Positions 17,333 through 25,832 of a DNA stretch of 64,000 bases are shown here, piece by piece; within the stretch, counting starts at the first letter, position 1; each line of letters starts with the position of its first letter. The stretch is from an uncultured Anaerolineae bacterium. Its GTDB lineage: Bacteria; Chloroflexota; Anaerolineae; Anaerolineales; Villigracilaceae. A program made the position numbers and the translations under genes. Below the pieces are notes generated by a model. That model saw only the letters and a list, made by a program, of their open reading frames with translations, had not been told where the DNA came from and did not search any database. The stretch is from positions 1-64,000 of the forward strand of contig CAIQVH010000003.1 of the NCBI GenBank assembly GCA_903875215.1, written 5' to 3'.

Positions 17333-17427
17333 TTTTCGGCACTCCAAAAGCCGCCCGCTGAGTATACTCTGCCAGAATTGGCCAGACAACCAGTGAAGCA
17401 ATTACCGCATACGACGCGGAAAACGCG

Positions 17428-17448
17428 TATAATAGAGTTGTCTGACAA
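17428..17448 (+). promoter_or_regulatory. TATAAT box and adjoining palindrome
   Basis: TATAAT at 17428-17433 is followed by the palindrome gttgtc-t-gacaac at 17436-17448, where transcription would start. A repressor bound there would cover the initiation site of the PLP enzyme gene. The regulator is unknown. Confidence 0.45.
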
Positions 17449-17477
17449 CTTTCTCCCATCTAAAGGAGTTTCTAGAA

Positions 17478-18944
17478 ATGACGACCATCGATCTCACTCT
17501 TCACCCTGAGCGCCGCAAACGCGCCATCCAGCGCGCCCGCGAGCGCAATATTATCATCCCCACCTATGCCCAGATGAAAGACCCGGCGAAAATTCCTGCC
17601 AAAGTAAAGGAAGAATTGGCCAAAATCGGGTTGTGGGATATTCACCCTCGCAATCTGTTCCGCATCAACTGGCACAACGAACCCAAAAGCTCCGGCGGCG
17701 GATTTGGCGGAGTTAACTACATTGAGCTGCCTTCCACTTTGACGGGAGTTCCCGCCCGGATCATTGCCATCGTTGGAAAGTGGTTCCCCACCGGGGCGCA
17801 CAAGGTTGGGGCGGCGTTTTCGTGCCTGGTGCCGCGTCTCGTTACCGGGCAGTTTGACCCGACCACGCAGAAAGCTGTCTGGCCCTCCACTGGCAATTAC
17901 TGCCGCGGCGGGGCATATGATTCAGCGTTGTTAAGCTGCGAATCGATCGCGATCTTGCCCGAGGGCATGAGCCGCGAACGCTTTGAGTGGCTGGCAAAAG
18001 TGGCCGGGGAAACGATCAAAACCCCAGGGTCAGAATCCAACGTCAAAGAAATTTTCGACAAATGCAAAGAACTGCGCAATTCCGGCCAGGATTTGATGAT
18101 TTTCGACCAGTTCCAGGAATTCCCCAACTACCTGTGGCACTACGAAGTCACCGGCCACGCCATGGAAGAAGTTTTCAAACAAATTGCGCGCCCCGGCGAT
18201 GAATTCCGTGGCATCACATCTGCCACCGGTTCTGCCGGGTCGATTGCCAGCGGCGATTACATGAAGCAGGTTTTCCCCAACAGCAAAATCGCGGCCAGCG
18301 AAGCGTTGCAATGCCCAACGCTGCTGGAAAATGGTTTCGGCGCACACCGCATCGAGGGCATCGGCGACAAGCACGTGCCGTGGATCCACAACACCAAGAA
18401 CACCGACCTGGTGGTTGCCATCGACGATAATGCCGTGGTCAACCTGGCGCGCCTGTTCAACGAAGAAGATGGCCGCGCCTACCTGGCCGAGAAGGGCGTG
18501 CCCGAAGCGGTCATCGCCAAGCTCGATCTGCTCGGTTTCTCGGGCATTTCCAACGTCCTGACGGCCGTCAAGATGGCGAAATACTATGAGATGGACGAGC
18601 ACGATGTCATTTTCACCATCGCCACCGATTCGATGGACCTGTACCACAGCCGCATTCACGAAATGCGCCAGGAAATGGGCGAATACTCGGCCCGCAGCGC
18701 CGCCGCCGATTACGCGCGCTGGATGCTGGGACAATCCACAGATAACATGCTCGAACTGCGCTACGCCGACCGCCGCCGCGTTCACAACCTGAAGTATTAC
18801 ACCTGGGTCGAACAGCAGGGCAAAACCTACGAGGAAATCCAGGCCATGTGGAACGAGCGCGACTACTGGACCAGCGTCCAGAAGCAGGCCGATGAGATTG
18901 ATGCGCTGATCACCGAGTTCAATGCGGAAGTCGGAATTAGCTAG
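17478..18944 (+). CDS. PLP-dependent fold-type II enzyme of unknown substrate
   Basis: The 488-residue protein has the hallmarks of the TrpB/cysteine-synthase superfamily: the PLP lysine Lys109 in PTGAHKVGAAF, a substrate loop STGN at 137-140, and a Gly-rich phosphate loop SATGSAGSIASGDY. It is longer than cysteine synthases (about 310 residues), with an extra N-terminal segment and about 120 extra C-terminal residues rich in Asp/Tyr/Arg. I cannot match it to threonine synthase, TrpB or OrtB. A taaaggag site supports the start, and a hairpin follows the stop. It appears to be a single-gene transcript. Confidence 0.75.
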   Translation: MTTIDLTLHPERRKRAIQRARERNIIIPTYAQMKDPAKIPAKVKEELAKIGLWDIHPRNLFRINWHNEPKSSGGGFGGVNYIELPSTLTGVPARIIAIVGKWFPTGAHKVGAAFSCLVPRLVTGQFDPTTQKAVWPSTGNYCRGGAYDSALLSCESIAILPEGMSRERFEWLAKVAGETIKTPGSESNVKEIFDKCKELRNSGQDLMIFDQFQEFPNYLWHYEVTGHAMEEVFKQIARPGDEFRGITSATGSAGSIASGDYMKQVFPNSKIAASEALQCPTLLENGFGAHRIEGIGDKHVPWIHNTKNTDLVVAIDDNAVVNLARLFNEEDGRAYLAEKGVPEAVIAKLDLLGFSGISNVLTAVKMAKYYEMDEHDVIFTIATDSMDLYHSRIHEMRQEMGEYSARSAAADYARWMLGQSTDNMLELRYADRRRVHNLKYYTWVEQQGKTYEEIQAMWNERDYWTSVQKQADEIDALITEFNAEVGIS

Positions 18945-18953
18945 AGGATATGA

Positions 18954-18994
18954 AGAGGAGGAGACCAGCATTCTTTGATCTCCTCCTCTCGTTT
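18954..18994 (+). terminator. Terminator after the PLP enzyme
   Basis: An 11-bp stem (agaggaggaga / tctcctcctct) with a 14-base loop is followed by cgttt. Confidence 0.65.
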
Positions 18995-19011
18995 ATCATC
19001 AATAGATCTGC

Positions 19012-19614
19012 ATGAATCTGCTCCCCGCCCTGGCCTTTGCCATTTTCGCCTACCTGCTTGGCTCACTGACGCCCTCCATCTGGATCACGCGCCGGGTCAA
19101 AGGCGTGGATGTGCGCGACAGCGGCTCGGGTCACGCCACGACGACAAACACCATCCGCCAGGCCGGGTTTGGCTGGGGAGCACTGGTGTTCGCGCTCGAT
19201 GTCAGCAAAGGTTTTTTACCGGTTTGGCTGGCGCTGAAATTTGCCCCAGAGATCTGGATTGTGCCGCTGACCGCCGCCTGCGCCGTCATCGGTCACTGCT
19301 GGCCGGTCTTTGCCGAGTTTCGCGGCGGGATGGGCCTCGCCACTGCCGCCGGAACGATCCTGGCCGCCAACTGGCTGGGATTGGCGCTCGGGTTGGGGCT
19401 GCTGATCGCGCTGATGCTGATCCTTAAACACAGCGCTCGAGCCAGCGTGCTGACCGGCATTCTGCTCACTCCGCTGCTGGCCCTGTGCGGGCTGCGCGGC
19501 ACAATCTTGTGGATCGCGGTCGCCATTGGGCTGGTTATCTCATTCCGGTTTCTGATCGACTGGAATCGCCAATACCGCGAGCTCTGGTTGGATCGCGAGC
19601 AGCCCGGCGCGTAG
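19012..19614 (+). CDS. plsY: PlsY-like glycerol-3-phosphate acyltransferase, divergent
   Basis: The 200-residue, multi-helix protein aligns with PlsY, which transfers acyl phosphate to glycerol-3-phosphate in the membrane. The three loop motifs are recognisable but changed. Motif 1 reads SGSGHATTTN where SGNIGATN is usual, motif 2 DVSKG is intact (63-67), and motif 3 reads RGGMGLAT in place of GGKGVAT. The lost Asn and Lys are near the phosphate site, so activity or donor may differ. The start at 19012 is right behind the preceding terminator with no obvious ribosome binding site. Confidence 0.8.
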   Translation: MNLLPALAFAIFAYLLGSLTPSIWITRRVKGVDVRDSGSGHATTTNTIRQAGFGWGALVFALDVSKGFLPVWLALKFAPEIWIVPLTAACAVIGHCWPVFAEFRGGMGLATAAGTILAANWLGLALGLGLLIALMLILKHSARASVLTGILLTPLLALCGLRGTILWIAVAIGLVISFRFLIDWNRQYRELWLDREQPGA

Positions 19615-19663
19615 GAAGACAATCTGGTATACTTCCGCCCATCAAAATTTTACGGAGGAACCC

Positions 19664-19837
19664 ATGGCTTTTATCACTGAAAGACTGCGCGAAATTAAAC
19701 GCCGCCGCCATCGCAAGGCAAAACTGGCAAAACTGAAGGCCAAGTACCTGGCCGCCAACAGCAAAGCGGACAAGGAAAAGTTTGCCGCCAAAATCAAGCG
19801 CATCAGCTTCTACATGGAATTGCCCACCGCGAAATAA
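19664..19837 (+). CDS. Small basic helical protein, DUF6800-like
   Basis: This 57-residue protein is mostly one Lys/Arg/Ala-rich helix (RLREIKRRRHRKAKLAKLKA near the N terminus) ending RISFYMELPTAK. The pattern recalls small proteins grouped as DUF6800, but that match is from memory of the pattern. The start has a cggagga site and a TATACT box at about 19629; a strong hairpin follows the stop. The charge suggests binding to nucleic acid or ribosomes, which is inference. Confidence 0.7.
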   Translation: MAFITERLREIKRRRHRKAKLAKLKAKYLAANSKADKEKFAAKIKRISFYMELPTAK

Positions 19838-19852
19838 ACCGCGCGGAACTTG

Positions 19853-19891
19853 GAAAAGTGGAAAGCAGCCCCAACCTGCTTTCCACTTTTC
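19853..19891. terminator. Bidirectional terminator
   Basis: A 16-bp perfect stem (gaaaagtggaaagcag / ctgctttccacttttc, loop ccccaac) lies between the small basic gene and the convergent membrane-protein gene, overlapping the stop of the latter by one base. Confidence 0.8.
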
Positions 19892-20538
19892 TATTCAGCC
19901 TGCCGCCCAGCCCAGACATTCAGACCAACCGCCAGAAGCACCAGCCCCATCATCTGGATAACATGAAAGACGCCATTATTATCAAAATACCAGAATATCG
20001 CCTGACCTGAATGCCCGCTGGCCTGCACCACAGCGGCCAGCAGGGTCACCAACACCGCGGCCGTCATCCAACCCGCCCCCGGCAGGGTCTTGCGATAGGC
20101 AAGGTAGCCGTAAACACCCAGGGCAAACAACATCGCCAGGGCTTCATAAGCAATGAAGGTCAGAAAAGTATCCGGAATCAGCACCGTGACACCGAAAAAG
20201 ACCACGCCCAGGACAATCATCAGCGGCAAAATCCGGCGGGCAGCCGCTTCCCCAGCCAGGTCAAACACCGCGCCAACGACAAACAGCCCCAGCGTCAGCC
20301 CCAACGCCAGGTTCAGCGGCTTCCAGATCAAGGCATTAACTTCCGCAGACATCTCCAGCCCGTGCGCCACCACCCCCAAAAAAGAAGCCACCGCCAGCAG
20401 ACCGCAAACCCACTTCCAGGTGGCAGCCTTGAAACCAGGCAATCTCAAATATTTCCACGGGATGTAAAGCACCAGCAGGCCGAGTAAAAAATCCGTCCCG
20501 GCGGTCACCAGTTCAATTGGACTTTGGTTCAGTGTCAT
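19891..20538 (-). CDS. Seven-helix membrane protein of unknown function
   Basis: The 215-residue protein is almost entirely membrane helices (about seven). Polar residues within helices include His in VVAHGLEMS, a Glu in FIAYEALAM, a His in QASGHSGQ and DNNGVFHVIQ near the last helix. Its layout resembles the lipoprotein-like membrane protein at 62148, which has a similar ENDVLHL motif in the same place. The ATG at 20538 has a gaggag site and is preferred over the codon at 20601. I do not recognise a functional family. Confidence 0.7.
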   Translation of the reverse strand: MTLNQSPIELVTAGTDFLLGLLVLYIPWKYLRLPGFKAATWKWVCGLLAVASFLGVVAHGLEMSAEVNALIWKPLNLALGLTLGLFVVGAVFDLAGEAAARRILPLMIVLGVVFFGVTVLIPDTFLTFIAYEALAMLFALGVYGYLAYRKTLPGAGWMTAAVLVTLLAAVVQASGHSGQAIFWYFDNNGVFHVIQMMGLVLLAVGLNVWAGRQAE

Positions 20539-20591
20539 CTTTTCGCTCCTCGTTTTTTTAATGGAAACCCCGTTTCCCTCGAAACGACGCG

Positions 20592-20597
20592 TATAAT
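20592..20597 (+). promoter_or_regulatory. TATAAT box giving a leaderless transcript
   Basis: TATAAT ends six bases before the ATG at 20604, so transcription would start at or next to the start codon. No ribosome binding site is present. Confidence 0.6.
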
Positions 20598-20603
20598 TCA
20601 TCC

Positions 20604-21188
20604 ATGCTGGAAAACACCTCGTTCGTCCTCGTCTGCCTGCTCCCCACCCCGCGCGACCTGGAACTGGCCCGCCTGCTGGGCTGGTACCGCATCCCGTTCA
20701 AATCCGCGCCAAAAGTGATCGCCGTCGACTACCTGGCCTTTTACCAGCCCGCCAGCTTTGGCGAAATGGGTGGACAAATCCGCTACATCGCCGCGGTGCG
20801 CGGACACGAACTCACCACCCGCGCCGAACTCCTGCGCGACGAACCCGGCCACCCGCGCGCGCACGAAGAATACTTCAAACTCCAGCTGGGCGCACTCGAA
20901 AAACTCAAAAACCCCGTCAAAGCTGACAAATGGAAGCGCATCACCTTCTTCTACACCACCGGCGAATACCTGCTGCGCGCCCAAAGCCTCAACGATTTGA
21001 TCATCGCCGGCGAAGAGCGCCAGATGCTCTGGCATTCCCTGCGCGAACGCGCCGAAAATGACTCACTCTACCACACCGAGCTTCCCCCAGCCGACCTGCC
21101 GCCCGAAGTGCTGATTGCCCTACTGGGCATCCACGAACTCCAGGCCCCCTACCCAGATAAGGAACAACCCCATGCCCATTCTGATTAA
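20604..21188 (+). CDS. Uncharacterised cytoplasmic protein
   Basis: The 194-residue protein has no membrane segment or recognised motif. It has a TPRDLELARLLGWYRIP start, a beta-rich middle (DYLAFYQPASFG, QIRYIAAVRGHEL) and a KRITFFYTTGEYLLRAQSLNDL segment. The gene appears leaderless (TATAAT at 20592-20597). Its last 17 bases overlap the start of the dihydropyrimidinase gene, so the two are cotranscribed and perhaps coupled. Function unknown. Confidence 0.75.
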   Translation: MLENTSFVLVCLLPTPRDLELARLLGWYRIPFKSAPKVIAVDYLAFYQPASFGEMGGQIRYIAAVRGHELTTRAELLRDEPGHPRAHEEYFKLQLGALEKLKNPVKADKWKRITFFYTTGEYLLRAQSLNDLIIAGEERQMLWHSLRERAENDSLYHTELPPADLPPEVLIALLGIHELQAPYPDKEQPHAHSD

Positions 21189-22593
21189 AAATGGCACCCT
21201 AATCACCGCCTCAGAAACCTATCAGGCCGATCTCCTCATCCAGGGAGAAAAAATCCACCTGATCGGAGACAGCCTGCCCGCCCCCGCCGGCTGCACCGTG
21301 ATCGACGCCACCGGCAAATTCCTCACCCCTGGCGGAATTGACCCCCACTGCCACTTTGACCTGCCAATGTTTGGCACCGTCTCCTCCGACGACCACTACA
21401 CCGGCCACAAAGCCGCCGCGTTCGGCGGCACAACCACCGTCATGGATTTTGCCCCCCAACACACCGGGCCAGACGGGTTCAAATCAGGCATGGAAGAATG
21501 GCTCAAAAAAGCCCAAAAAGCCGCCATCGACTACTCCTTCCACATGAACCTGACCCGTTTCGACGACACCGTCGCCGCCGAAATCCCGGCCCTGGTTGAA
21601 ATGGGCGTCACCACGCTGAAAGTCTTCACCGCCTATAACGGCCGCCTGCGCCTCGACGACGGCGGCATCTTCCGCGCCTTGCGGGTCGCCAAAGAACATG
21701 GCATGCTGGTAATGGCGCACTGTGAAAACGGCGATGTCATCGAAACCCTGATTCCCGAAGCGCTGGCCGCCGGGCATACCACGCCCGAATGGCACGCCCG
21801 CACTCGCCCGGCCTGGGGCGCAGTCGAATCAACCCTGCGGCTGGCCGCCATGGCCCAGGAAACCAAAGCCCCGGTCTACATCGTTCACATGAACGTCGGC
21901 GGTGAAGCGGATATGCTCAAATATGCGCGCGAACGCGGCGTGCCCGTGATGGGTGAAACCTGCCCACCCTATCTTTTCTTCTCCATCGAACACCTGATGA
22001 GACCCGACGGCGCCAAGTGGATTTGCTCGCCGCCGATGCGTTCCCCCGCCGACAACCTGCGCCTGTGGCAAGGTCTGGCCGAAGGCAGCATCCAGACCAT
22101 CGGCACCGACCACTGCCCCTTCTTTTTCGACGGGACACAACCCATCCGCTACGAAGGACGCGAAATCGCCATCCCCGGCAAGGAACTGGGCCGGGACGAC
22201 TTCACCAAAATTCCCAACGGCCTGCCGGGCGTTCAAGACCGCCTGCCCATCTTGTGGACCTATGGTGTGCGCGCCGGAAAACTGAGTGCCAATCAATTCG
22301 TGGCGCTGACGAGCACCAACGCGGCGAAAATTTTCGGGTTGTATCCACGCAAAGGCGCGCTGCTGCCCGGCGCCGATGCCGATCTTGTCATTTGGGATCC
22401 GGAGAAAAAGGTGACTTATGGCGTTGCCAACAGCCACCAGCGCACAGATTACAATTTATACGAGGGCTGGGAACTGGTTGGTTACCCGGAAAAAGTCTTC
22501 CTGCGCGGCACGATGATCGTTGATGGTGAAAAGTGGTTTGGGAAAGCGGGCGATGGTCAATTCCTTAAGCGCAAAGCCGGAGAAATCTTGTAA
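21172..22593 (+). CDS. Dihydropyrimidinase / hydantoinase
   Basis: The 473-residue amidohydrolase opens the ring of dihydropyrimidines or hydantoins. Metal ligands are visible: His59 and His61 in DPHCHFD, Lys150 in TTLKVFTAY (the carbamylated lysine), His in MAHCEN and Asp in GTDHCPF. The frame is open from 21115, but ATG 21172 with its aagga site fits the family start (PILIKNGTLITA). It overlaps the preceding gene by 17 bases. No other pyrimidine-degradation gene is adjacent, so its physiological substrate is open. Confidence 0.92.
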   Translation: MPILIKNGTLITASETYQADLLIQGEKIHLIGDSLPAPAGCTVIDATGKFLTPGGIDPHCHFDLPMFGTVSSDDHYTGHKAAAFGGTTTVMDFAPQHTGPDGFKSGMEEWLKKAQKAAIDYSFHMNLTRFDDTVAAEIPALVEMGVTTLKVFTAYNGRLRLDDGGIFRALRVAKEHGMLVMAHCENGDVIETLIPEALAAGHTTPEWHARTRPAWGAVESTLRLAAMAQETKAPVYIVHMNVGGEADMLKYARERGVPVMGETCPPYLFFSIEHLMRPDGAKWICSPPMRSPADNLRLWQGLAEGSIQTIGTDHCPFFFDGTQPIRYEGREIAIPGKELGRDDFTKIPNGLPGVQDRLPILWTYGVRAGKLSANQFVALTSTNAAKIFGLYPRKGALLPGADADLVIWDPEKKVTYGVANSHQRTDYNLYEGWELVGYPEKVFLRGTMIVDGEKWFGKAGDGQFLKRKAGEIL

Positions 22594-22611
22594 TCGGCCG
22601 CGTACCGGCGC

Positions 22612-24174
22612 TCAGGCAATTTTTTCCTGGGGCCGCGGAATGGTCAACATGCCAAACCACTGGATAAAGAACGGGGGTTCGGCAGCGCGTAACGGGGCAT
22701 GGTGCACGCCCAGCGCGCGAAGTCGCTCCAGGAACGGCTCCAGCCGGGCACGAAAATCGAAGTAATTTTTCTGTTCGCGTGGAGTCCAGGCTGTTTCGGC
22801 GTAGGCGGGCAGGCGAGGGTAGACCTGGTAATCGAGCCGGGCTTTGGAACGCACAAATTCAGCCCAGAGGGGGGCCTCCAGGCCGAGGATGCGGCTGGCG
22901 GCGGCTGGGCTGAGGGTAGGATCCACTGGCTCATAACGGTAGGCTCGGCTGAGGGGAGTCAGGGCGTGGGAATGATCCAGGTAGGTCTCTAAATAAGCGG
23001 AGAGAATCCCTTCGTGCCCGGCTTCCAGCGCGTTCAGGAAATCCTTTTTATTGAAGGCCCACCATTGGGCAATCGCGCTGGTTTCGAGGTGGCTGCCAAG
23101 AATCTGGTTCCAGCCGACAATACGGCGCCCACGGGACGTCAGGTAGGAGGCAATGCGGTTGGTGAAATAAACTTGCAGGTCATTTTCATCCCGCAGGCCT
23201 TCGGTGCGCAGGCGTTCCTGGCATTTGGGGCAAGCTTTCCAGCGTTGCTTGGGGGCTTCGTCGCCGCCGATGTGGATGTAGGGGGATGGAAAAAGCGCCA
23301 GGATTTCATCGAGCACGCCTTCGAGAAAGGCGAAGACCTGTTCGTTGCCGGCGCAGTAGAGTTCAGGCAGAATGCCGAAATGGGTGCAGACTTCGAAGGG
23401 GCCGCCGGTGCAGGAGAGTTCGGGATAGGCCGCCAGCGCGGCCAGGCTATGCCCGGGGAATTCGATTTCGGGTACGACCAGGATGTTGCGCACGGCGGCG
23501 TATTCCACAATTTCGCGGATTTCCTGCTGGGTGTAGAAGCCTCCATGCGGAATGCCGTTATGCTCGCCGCTGAATCCTCGGCTGGTGCCTTTGCGGGTGG
23601 ATCCGATTTCGGTGAGACGGGGGTAGCGTTGGATTTCGATGCGCCAGCCCTGGTCTTCGGTCAGATGCCAATGAAAGACGTTTAGTTTTTGCAAGGCCAA
23701 CTGGTCGAGCAGCTGCAGGACGGTTTCGCGGCCCATGAAGTGCCGACCTTCATCGAGCATGAAACCACGCCAGGCAAACCGCGGCCAATCGAGGATGGCG
23801 CAGGCGGGGACGTGCCGGGCGCCAGGCTTGAACGGGAGTAACTGCCGCAGGGATTGCAGGCCGTAGAAGACGCCAGCCGGTTCTGGTGCGATGATCTCGA
23901 TCCGGCCAGGGGCCACCGTCAGCTGATAGGCTTCGCGTCCCAGCCGGGCTCGTTCGCCGCCCATTTTCAGCAGGATGACCGAGTGGCTGCCGGTATCGCT
24001 TTCGGCCTGCGGGAGGGGGCAGCCAGTCAGCGGGGCGAAGACTTTTTGTAAAAAGGCGGCATTCCACTGGTTCAACTGATCGGCGACGATGACCGTTGCA
24101 GGAGTAAACTGGAAAACACCGGGAGCGGGTAGGAATTGTACAGGGCGGGGAATGATCGGGGAATCGGTGGGCAT
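22612..24174 (-). CDS. GH20 beta-N-acetylhexosaminidase
   Basis: The 520-residue protein has an N-terminal GH20b domain (about 1-130) and a catalytic barrel with the Asp305-Glu306 pair in IHIGGDEAPKQ, plus HWHLTEDQGWR and VPEIEFPGHS motifs. It removes terminal GlcNAc/GalNAc. There is no signal peptide, so it should act inside the cell, perhaps on recycled wall fragments or glycolipid. It is the last gene of the acyltransferase-KDSR-SPT operon, 18 bases after the Gre-like gene, so a link to glycolipid turnover is possible. Confidence 0.9.
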   Translation of the reverse strand: MPTDSPIIPRPVQFLPAPGVFQFTPATVIVADQLNQWNAAFLQKVFAPLTGCPLPQAESDTGSHSVILLKMGGERARLGREAYQLTVAPGRIEIIAPEPAGVFYGLQSLRQLLPFKPGARHVPACAILDWPRFAWRGFMLDEGRHFMGRETVLQLLDQLALQKLNVFHWHLTEDQGWRIEIQRYPRLTEIGSTRKGTSRGFSGEHNGIPHGGFYTQQEIREIVEYAAVRNILVVPEIEFPGHSLAALAAYPELSCTGGPFEVCTHFGILPELYCAGNEQVFAFLEGVLDEILALFPSPYIHIGGDEAPKQRWKACPKCQERLRTEGLRDENDLQVYFTNRIASYLTSRGRRIVGWNQILGSHLETSAIAQWWAFNKKDFLNALEAGHEGILSAYLETYLDHSHALTPLSRAYRYEPVDPTLSPAAASRILGLEAPLWAEFVRSKARLDYQVYPRLPAYAETAWTPREQKNYFDFRARLEPFLERLRALGVHHAPLRAAEPPFFIQWFGMLTIPRPQEKIA

Positions 24175-24192
24175 GCTGGCTTCCTGTGGAGT

Positions 24193-24639
24193 CTATCTCT
24201 TGTCTGGAGGTTCTTTTTCGCCCGTTTCCCATTGAGACGGGTCGAGTTTATCGATATCGTAATCCCCCCATTTGCTGTTGACGGCGCCCGCGAAAATCAT
24301 GGCATTGACATAATCAGAATGTTTGACAGCCCGCGCCAGCGCCGCCTGCCGCTGAGCGGCGGCGGTTTCGGCCTGGCCGGTTGGGCCAGCAGCCTGCACG
24401 GAAAGAATTCGGACGCTTTTCAGGTCACCGACGTGATACGGCAGCTGGGCTCCAGCCATTTTTCCAAGCAGGGTACGCGCCAGGGGGGTGGAAAGCCCAA
24501 GGAAACCGGATTCAAAATCCGCCTGATGGTCTTCCACCAGGGTGAAGGAAAGGCTTTCGCAGGTGCCATCCTGGCGAACCAGTTGCACTTCAACCAGGCA
24601 ACCTGATCTCACCGTGATTTTTTGACTCGGATCAGCCAT
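24193..24639 (-). CDS. Gre-factor C-terminal-domain protein
   Basis: The 148-residue protein contains the FKBP-like C-terminal domain of GreA/GreB (VEDHQADFESGFLGLSTPLAR followed by LLGKMAGAQLPYHVG, about residues 33-75). The N-terminal coiled coil that enters the RNA polymerase channel is absent, so it cannot stimulate cleavage like GreA. A hydrophilic tail of about 55 residues follows. It resembles Rnk-type or nucleotide-kinase-regulator-like relatives. It lies between the SPT-like and GH20 genes. Confidence 0.7.
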   Translation of the reverse strand: MADPSQKITVRSGCLVEVQLVRQDGTCESLSFTLVEDHQADFESGFLGLSTPLARTLLGKMAGAQLPYHVGDLKSVRILSVQAAGPTGQAETAAAQRQAALARAVKHSDYVNAMIFAGAVNSKWGDYDIDKLDPSQWETGEKEPPDKR

Positions 24640-24653
24640 GTGTCTGCCCTGGG

Positions 24654-25832
24654 CTAGATGATGCCCATCTGCCGGCCAATTTTTTCGAAAAGTTCTAACG
24701 CCCGGTCAATCTGCGCGTCGGTATGGGTGGCCATGTAACTGGTGCGCAGCAGCTGACTGCCTTCTGGCACGGCAGGAGAAAGCACCGGGTTGACAAATAA
24801 CCCGGCTTCGAAAAGCGCCTTCCAGGTATAGATGGTACGCATGTCATCACCAATCAGGATGGGAACTATGGGCGTTTGCGAGTTGCCGATATCGAATCCC
24901 AGGCGTCGCAGTTCGTCGCGGACTCGCCCGGCAATGGCGTTGACGCGTTGGGCTCGTTCCGGTTCGGCGCGCATCACTTCGAGAGCTGCCAGCGCGGCCG
25001 CCGCCGAGGGAGCCGGAATGCTGGCGCTAAAAATCAGGGCGCGGGCGTGATGCTTGATGTAGCTGATCACTTCCGCATCCCCGGCAATGAACCCGCCGAG
25101 CGAGGCAAAGGATTTACTGAAAGTGGACATGATCAGATCCACCCCATCGGTCAACCCAAAGTGGGCAGCGGAGCCGCGCCCGCCCCCCAGCACGCCCATG
25201 GCATGGGCATCATCCACCATCAAGCGGGCGGCATATTTCTTGCAGAGAGGGATGATTTCAGGAAGAGGAGCGATATCCCCTTCCATGCTAAACAAACCAT
25301 CCACCACGACCAGCCTGCCCTTCCCATCCGGGATGGCGGAAAGCACGCGCTCCAGGTCGGCTATATCCGAATGGCGAAAGCGTTTCGTCTCGCCCCAGCT
25401 CAATCGCGCCCCGTCGACGATACTGGCATGGTCAAGCTTATCCAGTACCAATACATCGGCGCGATCAATCAGCGCGCTAATGACGCCCAGATTGGTCTGC
25501 ATGCCGGTTGAAAAAACCAGCGCCGCAGGTTTGCCAACCCAGTCAGCCAGTTCGCTCTCCAGGCGCTCATGCAATTCAAGCGTCCCATTGAGAAAACGCG
25601 ACCCGGTGCAGCTCGTTCCGTAGCGATTAACTGCATCAATGGCCGCCTGCTTGACGCTGGGATGCGTCGTCAACCCAAGATAATTATTCGAACCGCACAT
25701 CAACAGACGATGTCCCTGGTACATGACCTCGGTGCCCTCATTTTCATTGAGGGCAATGAAGTAGGGGTAATAACCCTGTTCCACCGCTTCTTTGACGGCT
25801 GTATATTCTGCACATTTCTTAAAAATATCCAT
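24654..25832 (-). CDS. Serine palmitoyltransferase-like alpha-oxoamine synthase
   Basis: The 392-residue PLP enzyme belongs to the alpha-oxoamine synthases (SPT, KBL, BioF). Motifs are CGSNNYLGLTTHP (46-58), His135 stacking on PLP, DDAHAMGVLG (207-216) and the PLP lysine Lys240 in STFSKSFASLGGF. The TFSKSFAS form is closer to SPT than to BioF or KBL. It would condense serine (or another amino acid) with a fatty acyl thioester to start sphingoid-base synthesis. Its ATG overlaps the stop of the KDSR-like gene by one base, which strengthens this reading. BioF remains an alternative, but no biotin genes are present. Confidence 0.82.
   Translation of the reverse strand: MDIFKKCAEYTAVKEAVEQGYYPYFIALNENEGTEVMYQGHRLLMCGSNNYLGLTTHPSVKQAAIDAVNRYGTSCTGSRFLNGTLELHERLESELADWVGKPAALVFSTGMQTNLGVISALIDRADVLVLDKLDHASIVDGARLSWGETKRFRHSDIADLERVLSAIPDGKGRLVVVDGLFSMEGDIAPLPEIIPLCKKYAARLMVDDAHAMGVLGGGRGSAAHFGLTDGVDLIMSTFSKSFASLGGFIAGDAEVISYIKHHARALIFSASIPAPSAAAALAALEVMRAEPERAQRVNAIAGRVRDELRRLGFDIGNSQTPIVPILIGDDMRTIYTWKALFEAGLFVNPVLSPAVPEGSQLLRTSYMATHTDAQIDRALELFEKIGRQMGII

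Noticed and set aside
18030-18971. Long minus-strand reading frame over the PLP enzyme
   Set aside because: Same reasons: the plus-strand protein has clear catalytic motifs, the antisense one has none.
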